64,000 nucleotides of DNA from COE1 sp949066965 (GTDB taxonomy: Bacteria; Bacillota; Clostridia; Lachnospirales; Lachnospiraceae), in assembly GCA_949066965.1 (NCBI GenBank), contig CARTDA010000005.1:1-64000 (forward strand). The letters run 5' to 3'. The notes under the pieces are model-generated. The model was not told where the DNA came from. It searched no databases and saw only the letters and a list, made by a program, of their open reading frames with translations. Positions 53,631-62,304 of the stretch are shown one piece after another. Every line of letters starts with the position of its first letter. Position 1 is the stretch's first letter. Position numbers and translations under genes: made by a program.

Positions 53631-54503
53631 ATGACAGGACACTTTAGCACGGGAAAAAATGATTATGAGGTAGTGCGGGAAGTCCTTACAGGAAAGGCAA
53701 ATGATGTGTATGTGTGCCGCAGCTGCAAGGAGCCGGCGGCATCGCGCAGGACTGTGTGGCTGGTAAAGGACCGCAGGATTGCCAAATCCCTGGCGGGGAA
53801 TATGGGGGATTTATGCGAGGAAATCTTTATGCAGGGGGAAAAAGCAGGCTTTGTGTTTCCTTATGTGCAGGAAAGACCGCTGCTGCGGCATTATCTGGGC
53901 ACGATTCAGGGCGCGGGATGTATCCGCCGAAGGATCTGGCTCGGGCTTGCCGCGCAGTGCATCACTTCAGGAATTCCGGACGCTGTGCTGAATCTGATGC
54001 TGAATCAGGGACAGGTGAATATACAGGCTGATGGGACCGTATGGTTTGGATTTTTTGTGGACTTGTCAGAATACAATCATTCTGCCTGCGGGCAGGACAA
54101 TGTGACGGACTGTGCCAGACTGTTTATGGAATTAATCCGTCTTGAGTATGGGGCAGGACAGGTTTCGGCGTTTTCCGCCCAGGCAGCAGTCCTTCTCGAA
54201 AAAAAGCTGGTCAGAAAGGAATATCACGACGGCATACAGCTGTACAGGGATATAAAGCTGATAAGCAGACTTGACGAGGCACGCGAGAAGAAAGTCTCGG
54301 TGCTGGGAAAAATAGCCGCACTGAAAAAATTTCTGGCGTCGAAACAGGACAGGATATACAGCATGCTCTCCTGCGGGTGCATTGTGCTGGTGTGCATCGT
54401 CATCGCTCTGGCTGTCGGGCGCCTGCTTTTTGGAACGTTTTCGTTCTGGAAGCTGTTTGGAAGCCCGCTGGAGCGGATTGGTACAGAGTCGTTGTTGCAA
54501 TGA
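53631..54503 (+). CDS. Membrane protein with a kinase-like N-lobe (possible pseudokinase)
   Basis: A protein of 290 residues. The first ~60 residues (DYEVVREVLTGKANDVYVC ... RTVWLVKDRR) resemble the N-lobe strands of Ser/Thr kinases. A clear HRD or DFG motif is missing; FFVDLSEYNHS at ~143-153 may replace part of it. A helical part follows, and a single membrane helix at ~245-268 is the only hydrophobic segment, with a short C-terminal tail. The kinase-like reading is weak. Its place between structural genes suggests a membrane-anchored control or docking factor (inference). ATG 53631 follows AAGGAAAGG. Confidence 0.5.
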   Translation: MTGHFSTGKNDYEVVREVLTGKANDVYVCRSCKEPAASRRTVWLVKDRRIAKSLAGNMGDLCEEIFMQGEKAGFVFPYVQERPLLRHYLGTIQGAGCIRRRIWLGLAAQCITSGIPDAVLNLMLNQGQVNIQADGTVWFGFFVDLSEYNHSACGQDNVTDCARLFMELIRLEYGAGQVSAFSAQAAVLLEKKLVRKEYHDGIQLYRDIKLISRLDEAREKKVSVLGKIAALKKFLASKQDRIYSMLSCGCIVLVCIVIALAVGRLLFGTFSFWKLFGSPLERIGTESLLQ

Positions 54504-54518
54504 AAAGGAGAAAAGTCA

Positions 54519-55895
54519 GTGAAACTTAGGATTCTTTTGGCAGTCATCATTTACATAGCTGCAATTGCGGGCGGGATATGGACATATGTTCATGGCATTT
54601 GTCCGGCAGCTACGCCGCCCGTCTTTACGCTGGTGTATATTGCGGCCTGGACATTGCTGGAGCTCTGGGTACAGCTGGCATGGAAAAAAAACAAACTGTT
54701 ATACCAGACCATGGCAATCCTGGCAGGCATCAGCGGCGCGTGGCTCATAGCAATGATGACAATTGTCTGCGGGCAGATGCAGACGCAGCTTCATCTGCTA
54801 ATACCGGGCGTGTTTGCGGGATGGCTGCTGACCATGTACACCATCCGGGTTTTTTTGTCCTGCCAATGGAAGAGCATGGGGAAGCTGGTGTCTGATATGG
54901 ACAAGGTATCAAGAGGGGAGTATGCCATTACGCCGTACCATTCCGGCGCGCATAAAAAGATACCGGACAATGAGTTCGGCGCATTGTGGACGGCATTGGA
55001 CCGGATGTGTACAAGCCTGCGCATCCAGAAATACAGGCGCGACAGGGAGACCGCGTATCTGTACCAGTATGTGCCGAGAAATTTTGAACAGCTTTTTGAA
55101 AAGGAAAGGATGCAGGATATCGAGGTCGGGGAAACCGTGCAGATAACTGCCACGCTTGGGATTCTTGCAGTGATAGACAGAAATGTATTACTGACCGGGG
55201 AGCTGCAAAAAAAGTACGTGCGGTACGCGAACCAGCTTATGGAGGTGCTGTTTTCCCAGAGGGAATCCGACCGGGCAATCTTCCTGCAAAACGGCAGTAA
55301 TCTGGAGAATGTAAAGGTGGTTTTTCAGGGGCAGTGCGCGCTGGCAGCAGTGCGGTACGGCATTGGCTGCATGGAGGCGCTCGCGGCACAGACAGGGGAT
55401 GAATATGATACAACGCCTTTTATCCTGCTGCACACTGCGCAGTTCAGCTGCGGGCTGGCTGGCGGGAGCAGGCAGGTATATCCCTATGTGACGTCGCTTG
55501 AGATGGAGACGCTCAACCAGTATATTGATAAACTGAAGGCAGGCGGCGCGCGGATTGTTGTGACGGAGAGCACATGGCAGCAGGCAGGGGAGCAGCTGCA
55601 GGGGCGCTTTATCGGCTACGTGCCGTCTGGTGACGGACAGACGGATTTTCGCCTGTATGAGATTCTGGATGCCTGCCCGCAGTCCCAGAAGGCTGCAAAA
55701 TTAAGGAATAAAGAGAAGTTTGCGCGCGCGCTGCAGTTATATTATGATAACGATTTATACCTTGCAAGAAGTACATTTGCGGATATTCTGGAGGAATGCC
55801 CGGCGGACGGAATTGCAAGATGGTATGTGTTTGCGTGCGAGGAGCGGTTTAACAGGGAAGACAGCTGGCAGGAGGGGCATGCATTGTTTGGATAG
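54519..55895 (+). CDS. Four-helix HAMP / degenerate class III cyclase protein
   Basis: A protein of 458 residues. Four helices in the first ~115 residues are followed by a HAMP-like segment (MGKLVSDMDKVSRGEYAI). Then YVPRNFEQLF ... DIEVGETVQ leads into a domain laid out like class III adenylate cyclases: GILAVID (~215), FQGQCALAAVRYGI, a loop with SCGLAGGSR, and the terminal QLQGRFIGY. Of the two metal-binding Asp only that in AVID is seen, so it may be inactive. The last ~70 residues look like TPR helices. GTG 54519 has AAAGGAGAAAAG upstream. Confidence 0.6.
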   Translation: MKLRILLAVIIYIAAIAGGIWTYVHGICPAATPPVFTLVYIAAWTLLELWVQLAWKKNKLLYQTMAILAGISGAWLIAMMTIVCGQMQTQLHLLIPGVFAGWLLTMYTIRVFLSCQWKSMGKLVSDMDKVSRGEYAITPYHSGAHKKIPDNEFGALWTALDRMCTSLRIQKYRRDRETAYLYQYVPRNFEQLFEKERMQDIEVGETVQITATLGILAVIDRNVLLTGELQKKYVRYANQLMEVLFSQRESDRAIFLQNGSNLENVKVVFQGQCALAAVRYGIGCMEALAAQTGDEYDTTPFILLHTAQFSCGLAGGSRQVYPYVTSLEMETLNQYIDKLKAGGARIVVTESTWQQAGEQLQGRFIGYVPSGDGQTDFRLYEILDACPQSQKAAKLRNKEKFARALQLYYDNDLYLARSTFADILEECPADGIARWYVFACEERFNREDSWQEGHALFG

Positions 55896-55916
55896 GAAAT
55901 CGGAGGAGGGAGTTTC

Positions 55917-57029
55917 TTGGGAATAATAGCGCGTATCAAAAAACAATTTGTCCGGTTCCTGGATTTCAGGCCGCGGGACGAAACGGATTATTATGTTTTT
56001 CTCTGGTGGTCTGTCAGCAGAAGGCTTGCCATGGCTGCCGTTGTGGTGACTGGGGTGTTTTGCCTTTTCCTGATATGGAGCTCGAAGCCGGCAGGGCTTT
56101 TGGTGCAACATGCCGAGAAGGCTTACCGGTATAATTCCCTGTTTCTGAAATTTGCAACAGGAAAGGTACGGATTCTTGGAAAGTCCGGCTACACGGCGTA
56201 CGTGGGCGATGTGGAGGGCGGAACCGTCAAGGGAAAAGGTACGCTGTACGGGATTCAGGGAAATGTGGTTTACGAGGGGGAATTTGATGACAATGCGTAC
56301 AACGGAGAGGGGAAATATTATTCTGAGGGTGCGCAGCTTCTGTATGAGGGTGCGTTTCGCGACAATTGCTACTGCGGTGCGGGAAAGCTGTACCGGGAAA
56401 ACGGAATGCTCTGGTACGAGGGAAATTTCGACCACGGCTTTATGGAGGGGGAAGGTGCGCTCTACGATACGGCGCAGCAGGAAATTTACAGCGGCAGCTT
56501 CCGGCACGGACGGATCTTGTACCAGGAGCTTATCGGCAGAAGCACGTCGGAGCTTGCAGGCAGATACAGGGGCGCGCGGGAAATCTATATGGGTGACGGG
56601 ATTTACTGTGTGTACATGAAGGACATTGATGCAATCTATTTTGGCGCTGATAAAAGCAACACGCTCGAGGAGGAATTTCTGGTATCAGGACTATATGTGC
56701 TTGAGTCCGATATCTGTCTGGGCGGGGAGCCGTCTGGCGACATCGCACAGCTCCACGGTTTTTTTGGAACCCCTGTGTATGAGGGGAATACGGTTCTGGA
56801 CGCGGAGGACGAGATAGCGCTCAACACCATGTGCGGGCTGACCGGAAGGGATGTCCTCTATGGGAAGGCGGGATACCGGGAGAATCCGGTCTATGATGAT
56901 GTAAAGGAAGTCAGCGGCTTTGACAGAGACTATCAGGCATATATCTATGTCTATGAAAATGAGGGAGTGCTGTACACCTTTTTTTGCAGGGACAAGGAGA
57001 GCGGCTTTGATTTTTACCGGATAGAATGA
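55917..57029 (+). CDS. Membrane-anchored MORN-repeat protein
   Basis: A protein of 370 residues. A short basic N-terminus precedes one helix (~38-58). The following part has four to five MORN repeats at ~100-200 (GKGTLYG, YEGEFDDNAYNGEGKYY, YEGAFRDNCYCGAGKLY, YEGNFDHGFMEGEGALY). The C-terminal ~150 residues are unrecognised and acidic. MORN repeats form extended beta sheets that hold partners or lipids. With the two membrane proteins before it, it could form a membrane platform (inference). TTG 55917 has GGAGGAGG 7 bp upstream. Confidence 0.72.
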   Translation: MGIIARIKKQFVRFLDFRPRDETDYYVFLWWSVSRRLAMAAVVVTGVFCLFLIWSSKPAGLLVQHAEKAYRYNSLFLKFATGKVRILGKSGYTAYVGDVEGGTVKGKGTLYGIQGNVVYEGEFDDNAYNGEGKYYSEGAQLLYEGAFRDNCYCGAGKLYRENGMLWYEGNFDHGFMEGEGALYDTAQQEIYSGSFRHGRILYQELIGRSTSELAGRYRGAREIYMGDGIYCVYMKDIDAIYFGADKSNTLEEEFLVSGLYVLESDICLGGEPSGDIAQLHGFFGTPVYEGNTVLDAEDEIALNTMCGLTGRDVLYGKAGYRENPVYDDVKEVSGFDRDYQAYIYVYENEGVLYTFFCRDKESGFDFYRIE

Positions 57030-57051
57030 GTGGAAACGGAGGGAAAACAGG

Positions 57052-59109
57052 ATGCGCAAAAACAGAATAAAAACCATGTGCCTGCTGTATGCGGCAATGC
57101 TTGCCGTGTTCGCTGCCGTTTCCGGCGTGACGAGCATTCCGGTGCAGGCTGCGCAGAAAACGATATCGCTCAAAAAGGCACAGGATATGGCAATTTCCAA
57201 CTCGGCAAAGTACAGGAAGATATTAAACAAGATAGAGATACAGGAAATAAAATATGCAACCGCGGTCAAATCCATAAAAATGAAGCAGAAGAACATGGCG
57301 ACATTCCGCTGGACACCGCTGCTTTCCTTTAAATTCCCGGAAAAACCGACACTGGCTGACGAGTATGAATGGCAGTATAAGCCCTTGCAGATAACGTGCA
57401 CAATCAATGCGCTCAGGCACCAGCTCAACGACGAAAGGCTTGCAGGCAGGGAGACCGTCTCGCTTGTCTATGTGGAGACATATATCTGCCAGGAAAAGAT
57501 AGCGTTTTATGAAGAGAGCCTGGAAAAGGCAGAAAAGACATTACAGAAAAATATGGTTCGGCTGGCGCTGGGGGAGGCGAGCCAGGCTGACATTGACAAG
57601 ATGCAGCAGAAAATAAACAGGCTGACGACGGACATTTCATTACAGATGCGGACGTTTGAGGCAAAAAAGAGCCAGCTGTCAAAGCTGATTTGCCTGGATG
57701 TCACGTCGGGGTACCTGTTCCAGAATCCGTTTGTCGGGGCGGACATTCCGCGAAGCATCCTGGAACAGCTTGTCCAGTATACGCTTGACAATGACCAGGC
57801 GTTTTACGAGACAAAGCTTGAGACATCGCTTTCCCTCGAGAGCCTGAAGATGATGAAAAGCATGATGAGGAGCCAGTATGGGAACAAGATGAACGGTATC
57901 GAACCATATATCCAGCAGGCGCTGCAAGGCGACACGGTTGACAGTTCTGCGTTTAAAAAGGATTACAACCAGATGCTGAAGGATATTGATGCGCCGTGGG
58001 ACGGGCACATACGGATACTGTTTATCAAAATCAACAAAGAGTGGTTCAAGGGGGCGGTTGCAGGCTCCCGCTATGTGGAGGACGACCCGTACGCGCTGTA
58101 TTCCGGCGCTTTGGAGTATGCGGATGCCGTCCGCGAAAAAAAGTCGGCGCAGGAACAGCTCACACAGCGCGTAAAAGACAGTTTTGAGACGGTGAAGACA
58201 ACGCAGATTGCGTATGCGGATGCTGTCCGGGAATGCGACGCGCTGGCAAAGGAACTGGATAAGGGACTGCAGCGTAACAGGCTGGGAACGCTCTCCTATG
58301 AGGAGCTGTCCGATATGCAGGAGGAGTATGAACAGCAGCAGATTGCACGGCTGGAACTTCTGGGCGAGTACAGCAGCCTGCTGTACGCCTATGACAGGCT
58401 GACCTGTGGCGGCATTACGGCTTATCTTGAGGGGACAGACATCAATATGACGGCATCACAGGGAGGAAACAGTTTTCTCGCGGACGAGGTAAAAGGTGAG
58501 GCATATTACTATATTACATATGCGGTGGAGGACAACCTGTTCCGGCTGGGAGTGAGCATTCCCGAGGACTACTCTATTGACCTGACGCATTTTGAGCTGT
58601 ATGTAAATGGGGAACAGGTCGGAGGGCGGACGGAAACGACAGCCTGTCTGGAACATCTGGCGCTGGATCTTGACAGGACGGAGCGTGTGGCGCTTTACTT
58701 TTACAACGACAGCAGGCTGGTGGACATATGCGAAATAGATGCCTCTGTTTATCAGGACAGGCTCGATATCAGGGGCGGATATACGGTTGTGCAGGAAAAT
58801 GCGGTAAAGACCGTCGCGGCGTATCGCTGTACCACGGACAGCAGCACCGGAATGGTGACACTTTCCATAACGCCAAAGGATACGGAGCCGGTCGCGTACT
58901 ATTGCCTGGAAGACGAAGACGGAAATGCGATAGCCGGAGACAGCAGGGGAAATGCGCTGACGGAAATCGACAGGGAAATCCGGTACCTGTCCCTGCTTGC
59001 GGGGGACTTGTCGGGGGTGCGGGCGGCGTTTTATGACAAGTCGGAAACGCTTATGTACAAAGGAGACTTTCACCCCACGGCGGGCACAATCGTGGTGTAT
59101 ACACAGTAA
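57052..59109 (+). CDS. Secreted TolC-like coiled-coil protein
   Basis: A protein of 685 residues with a signal peptide (MCLLYAAMLAVFAAVSGVT...VQAA). Residues ~40-455 resemble the TolC/OMF helical hairpin repeat: ISLKKAQDMAISNS at the start (as in 'tleeAlelAlknN'), long heptad stretches at ~143-210 and ~353-453, and a second half that mirrors the first. The beta-barrel strands of true TolC are not obvious, which fits a Gram-positive cell without an outer membrane. The C-terminal ~200 residues are beta-rich. A tube or scaffold in the wall is possible (inference). Confidence 0.62.
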   Translation: MRKNRIKTMCLLYAAMLAVFAAVSGVTSIPVQAAQKTISLKKAQDMAISNSAKYRKILNKIEIQEIKYATAVKSIKMKQKNMATFRWTPLLSFKFPEKPTLADEYEWQYKPLQITCTINALRHQLNDERLAGRETVSLVYVETYICQEKIAFYEESLEKAEKTLQKNMVRLALGEASQADIDKMQQKINRLTTDISLQMRTFEAKKSQLSKLICLDVTSGYLFQNPFVGADIPRSILEQLVQYTLDNDQAFYETKLETSLSLESLKMMKSMMRSQYGNKMNGIEPYIQQALQGDTVDSSAFKKDYNQMLKDIDAPWDGHIRILFIKINKEWFKGAVAGSRYVEDDPYALYSGALEYADAVREKKSAQEQLTQRVKDSFETVKTTQIAYADAVRECDALAKELDKGLQRNRLGTLSYEELSDMQEEYEQQQIARLELLGEYSSLLYAYDRLTCGGITAYLEGTDINMTASQGGNSFLADEVKGEAYYYITYAVEDNLFRLGVSIPEDYSIDLTHFELYVNGEQVGGRTETTACLEHLALDLDRTERVALYFYNDSRLVDICEIDASVYQDRLDIRGGYTVVQENAVKTVAAYRCTTDSSTGMVTLSITPKDTEPVAYYCLEDEDGNAIAGDSRGNALTEIDREIRYLSLLAGDLSGVRAAFYDKSETLMYKGDFHPTAGTIVVYTQ

Positions 59110-59120
59110 AAGGAGAGGGC

Positions 59121-61805
59121 ATGACGAAAAGACATAGAATGTTTAGAACAGCGGCGGCGCTGTCCATACTGGTGTGCCTGACTGCCGCACGGCATCTGGG
59201 GACGGCTGTCGCGGCGCTGTTCAACGAAAACAACGCAGTCCATGTGGATCCGGACACGATAGAAAGCACGACGCTGATTATCGGAACCCACCTGATTTAC
59301 CTGCACGCGCTGAATGAGGAAATTTATGCCGCTGCAATGGACTCCGCTTCTTTGTCCGGGCAGGACAGGCGGTTTTACAAGTCGGAGCTTGCCGGGGGAA
59401 TGTGGGTTGAAATCACGGATGCGGGGTCTGTGCGGGATATCACGGCGGCGGGAAATATTGTGGACAAGAGTGAAATTCAGGCGCTTTTCCTGACACACCA
59501 TACGAAATCCGACAGGGTCACCTATGATTTGCGGACAAGCGCAAAAGTGTGTATTTTCGACATCTATAACGTATATGACTTGGAGAGCATGCCGGAGCTT
59601 GAACCGCTAAAGCTGCAGTATGACATGATGAAGGAGTCAGGGAGCAGGACAAAAACGATAAAGCGCAATAAAAGCCTTGTACAACAGTTTTTTGCAATGC
59701 CGGTCAAGTCGGAAACAACGGCATTATATGACAGGCAGATTCAGGCGCTGCAGGGGTATTATGATGAGCTTGCGGCAAATGGGGCAGAGAGCAGGGACTG
59801 TGAGATGGTGTTGTACGTGATGGCTAAAGTTGACAATTCGAGAAAGGCGGCTGTGTACACGCTGATAGAAAGCGGCCTGGCATCGTTGCAGGGTAAAGTG
59901 ACAGACGTGTCAGGTAATGCGGATCTGGAGCTTGACGATGTGCTCCTTACGGCAATCGGAAACAGCCAGAATGCTCTTGCCGAAAGTATGAGCGAGGCGC
60001 AGGGGAATATGCTTGCCAGGGGAGATACCGTTCTCTCGGAAACAGAGTACACGCTGTCGGAGGAGATGATAACAAATGCCATAAGTGACAATTATTTTGC
60101 ATGTGACGGGCAGAACCGGAAATTGCAGCATCTCCAAAATATCAGTGCGGGAGTCATTGCTGACAGGATGGGTGAAACAGAGCTGTTAAATGCGATGATA
60201 GACAGGGCGGATGTCGTGTATGGTCAGATGCTGTCCCGCGGCGCCACAAACGAATATATGACACTTGCGTCACAAAATGTGTCGCACGCGGCGCTGCAAA
60301 GCAGAATGAAGGCGGACATGGCGGATGCAAACGCCGCGCGTGGGGAACTTGAATTTTTCATACAGGGAAAAGCGGACAGGATGGAACGGGAGGAGGCACA
60401 GGGCTATATTCTGACGCGAATACAGGATGCGGCGAAATTTAAGGCGGCTGTCAGGACGGATGCCTACCGGACAGAATACCGGAATTCTGTGACGGCATAC
60501 GTGGACTGGCTGAATGCGCTGCTTGACAGCAGCCGGAAAAGTGGCAGCAGCCAGACCGAGGAGGAGGGCATGTACGAGCAGAAGGCCGACCTGCAGCAGC
60601 AGAAGCTTCAGGCACTGGACGGGCTGGATCTGGACACGGCAAAAAAAATTGATGCGCAGATAGCGGAAATCGACAAAAAAATTGATTCCACGCAAGGGGA
60701 CGCTTCCGACAAATTAAGTGCGTTGATACAGCAGAAGACAGAGCTGGAAAAGGAACTGCAAAAAGAGCTGGGAGGACAGGCAGAGGATTCCGGTGAGCCG
60801 GACAGTGCTGACGACTCGGCGGCTGTGGCACTGCAGGTCGAGATAAGCAGGCTGGAAGTGGAGATTGCCGAGAACAAAATGGCGCTTCCCGAGGATAGCC
60901 AGGCGGCAAATATCGTAAATAGTAAAAATGAGATACTGAGCCTGCTGGCAGAGGGGGATGACGGCGATGCGGCATTGGTGTCGCTGGAAAGCAATGTCAG
61001 CGTGCTTGCCACGATGCTTGCGGAAGGTTCCCCGCTTGCGCGGGAGGCATTGAAGGAGGTATACCAGAAGCTGCTGGCGAAATCGGAGCTGGAAGGCGTC
61101 GGGGCGTACCAGGGTCTGCAGGAGCAGATTGAAACGGCAATTTCTGACAGTGTTGTCAACACCAGCCTGTCCGGTGAAATGACAGCACAGGACGCACAGC
61201 GTGTCATTGCGGACGTCCTGGGTATCGAAAGCCTGACGGACGCGCAGGGCAGCGTTTTGTCAGGAATACCGAAAGACGATATGGCTGCCGCGCTCATTGC
61301 CCTGGGGGAGTTTGACAAGAAAACAGGACACATCGCGCAGACAATGGGTGAGGCGGGTGAAAGCGGTGCGAAGCCCTCGGAGATACATACAATGACAGAG
61401 GGACTTGCCGCCATGTTAAGCCAGGATGATGACGGCGTTGTATTTCAGACAAAAAAGCAGGGAGGCGAGTGCTATGTTCCGGCAGAGACGCTTGCGGGCT
61501 ATCTGGGATATCGCTATATATGGAATGACACCAAAAAGAGCGCCATCCTGTCAAGGGGAAGATATTTCTACCGTTTTACGGCATTTCGGGAAACCGTGGA
61601 GAATGAGGCGGGAGAAACTGTTTATATGGAGAGTCTGGCAGGTTTTTCCGGCGGAATCTATATTCCGGCGTCTTTTGTGGAAACTTGTTTTGCCTGCCGG
61701 CTCTATGAGATTTCCGGCACCAGTTATTCAGTACTTGTGAATGATAAGGCAGAAGAGAAGTCGCAGGAAATACTTTCCGCGTTAATGGAGAAAGGAGGAT
61801 TCTGA
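59121..61805 (+). CDS. Secreted coiled-coil protein with a Cu-amine-oxidase-N-like C-terminus
   Basis: A protein of 894 residues. The signal peptide (RTAAALSILVCLTAARHLG) is followed by an alpha/beta part (~35-330). A helical, Gln/Glu/Lys-rich region with clear heptads lies at ~484-590 (QQQKLQALDGLDLDTAKKI and following). Residues ~770-875 (CYVPAETLAGYLGYRYIWND ... GGIYIPASFVETCF) resemble the copper-amine-oxidase N-terminal domain common in clostridial wall proteins. It is probably a wall-located partner of the TolC-like protein. It ends where the PAAR-like gene begins (1-bp overlap, TGATG). Confidence 0.65.
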   Translation: MTKRHRMFRTAAALSILVCLTAARHLGTAVAALFNENNAVHVDPDTIESTTLIIGTHLIYLHALNEEIYAAAMDSASLSGQDRRFYKSELAGGMWVEITDAGSVRDITAAGNIVDKSEIQALFLTHHTKSDRVTYDLRTSAKVCIFDIYNVYDLESMPELEPLKLQYDMMKESGSRTKTIKRNKSLVQQFFAMPVKSETTALYDRQIQALQGYYDELAANGAESRDCEMVLYVMAKVDNSRKAAVYTLIESGLASLQGKVTDVSGNADLELDDVLLTAIGNSQNALAESMSEAQGNMLARGDTVLSETEYTLSEEMITNAISDNYFACDGQNRKLQHLQNISAGVIADRMGETELLNAMIDRADVVYGQMLSRGATNEYMTLASQNVSHAALQSRMKADMADANAARGELEFFIQGKADRMEREEAQGYILTRIQDAAKFKAAVRTDAYRTEYRNSVTAYVDWLNALLDSSRKSGSSQTEEEGMYEQKADLQQQKLQALDGLDLDTAKKIDAQIAEIDKKIDSTQGDASDKLSALIQQKTELEKELQKELGGQAEDSGEPDSADDSAAVALQVEISRLEVEIAENKMALPEDSQAANIVNSKNEILSLLAEGDDGDAALVSLESNVSVLATMLAEGSPLAREALKEVYQKLLAKSELEGVGAYQGLQEQIETAISDSVVNTSLSGEMTAQDAQRVIADVLGIESLTDAQGSVLSGIPKDDMAAALIALGEFDKKTGHIAQTMGEAGESGAKPSEIHTMTEGLAAMLSQDDDGVVFQTKKQGGECYVPAETLAGYLGYRYIWNDTKKSAILSRGRYFYRFTAFRETVENEAGETVYMESLAGFSGGIYIPASFVETCFACRLYEISGTSYSVLVNDKAEEKSQEILSALMEKGGF

Positions 61806-62194
61806 TGGGAGCGGTTGTAGTTGCGGGAGCAAGCCTGCAGTGTCCGTTTGGCACAGTGCCGGCGACACTCTCGGTCACATCACAGGGCAGTGTGCTGGCA
61901 GAGGGAAAGCCTGTTGCGACAATACAGGATTTTGCGCCCGCCGTCAATATTTCGGGCTGCGGCATGTGTTCATCCATGGCAAACCCGCTGGTGGCATCCG
62001 CAACAGCGGCGGCGCTGGGTGTGCTGACACCGCAGCCGTGCATTCCGGCGGTGGCAGGCACATGGATACCCGCGCAGACGAAATGCATAGTGGATGGAAA
62101 ACCCTGTCTGACTGGCGAGGCGACTGCCATATGCAGCTATGGCGGTACAATTGGCATCATAGATACCGGTCAGAAAACGGTAATTATTGCATAG
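61805..62194 (+). CDS. PAAR-like spike-tip protein (DUF4280 type)
   Basis: A protein of 129 residues without a signal peptide. It starts VVVAGASLQCPFGTVPATLSV and contains paired cysteines (SGCGMCSSMANP and later CIPAVAG, CIVDGKPCLTG) as in DUF4280 PAAR-like proteins. These proteins cap the spike of contractile systems and may carry effectors. Several Cys could bind a metal at the tip. It is translationally coupled to the gene before it and lies directly before the sheath gene. Confidence 0.85.
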   Translation: MGAVVVAGASLQCPFGTVPATLSVTSQGSVLAEGKPVATIQDFAPAVNISGCGMCSSMANPLVASATAAALGVLTPQPCIPAVAGTWIPAQTKCIVDGKPCLTGEATAICSYGGTIGIIDTGQKTVIIA

Positions 62195-62200
62195 AGGATA

Positions 62201-62266
62201 CTAGAGCGTGTATGAAACAAATTGTGACGCACATCTGACAGAAAGCATTTTTCAAACACGTTCTAG
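62201..62266. repeat. CTAGA long hairpin element
   Basis: Arms 62201-62217 (CTAGAGCGTGTATGAAA) and 62250-62266 (TTTCAAACACGTTCTAG) pair over 17 positions with one wobble and one mismatch. The 32-base interior folds poorly. It lies between the tip and sheath genes and might set their relative expression, or be a dispersed repeat. A related half-copy lies at 51653. Confidence 0.75.
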
Positions 62267-62304
62267 AACAAAAGGGAAAAGCTGAATCAAAAGGAGAGAA
62301 AAAA

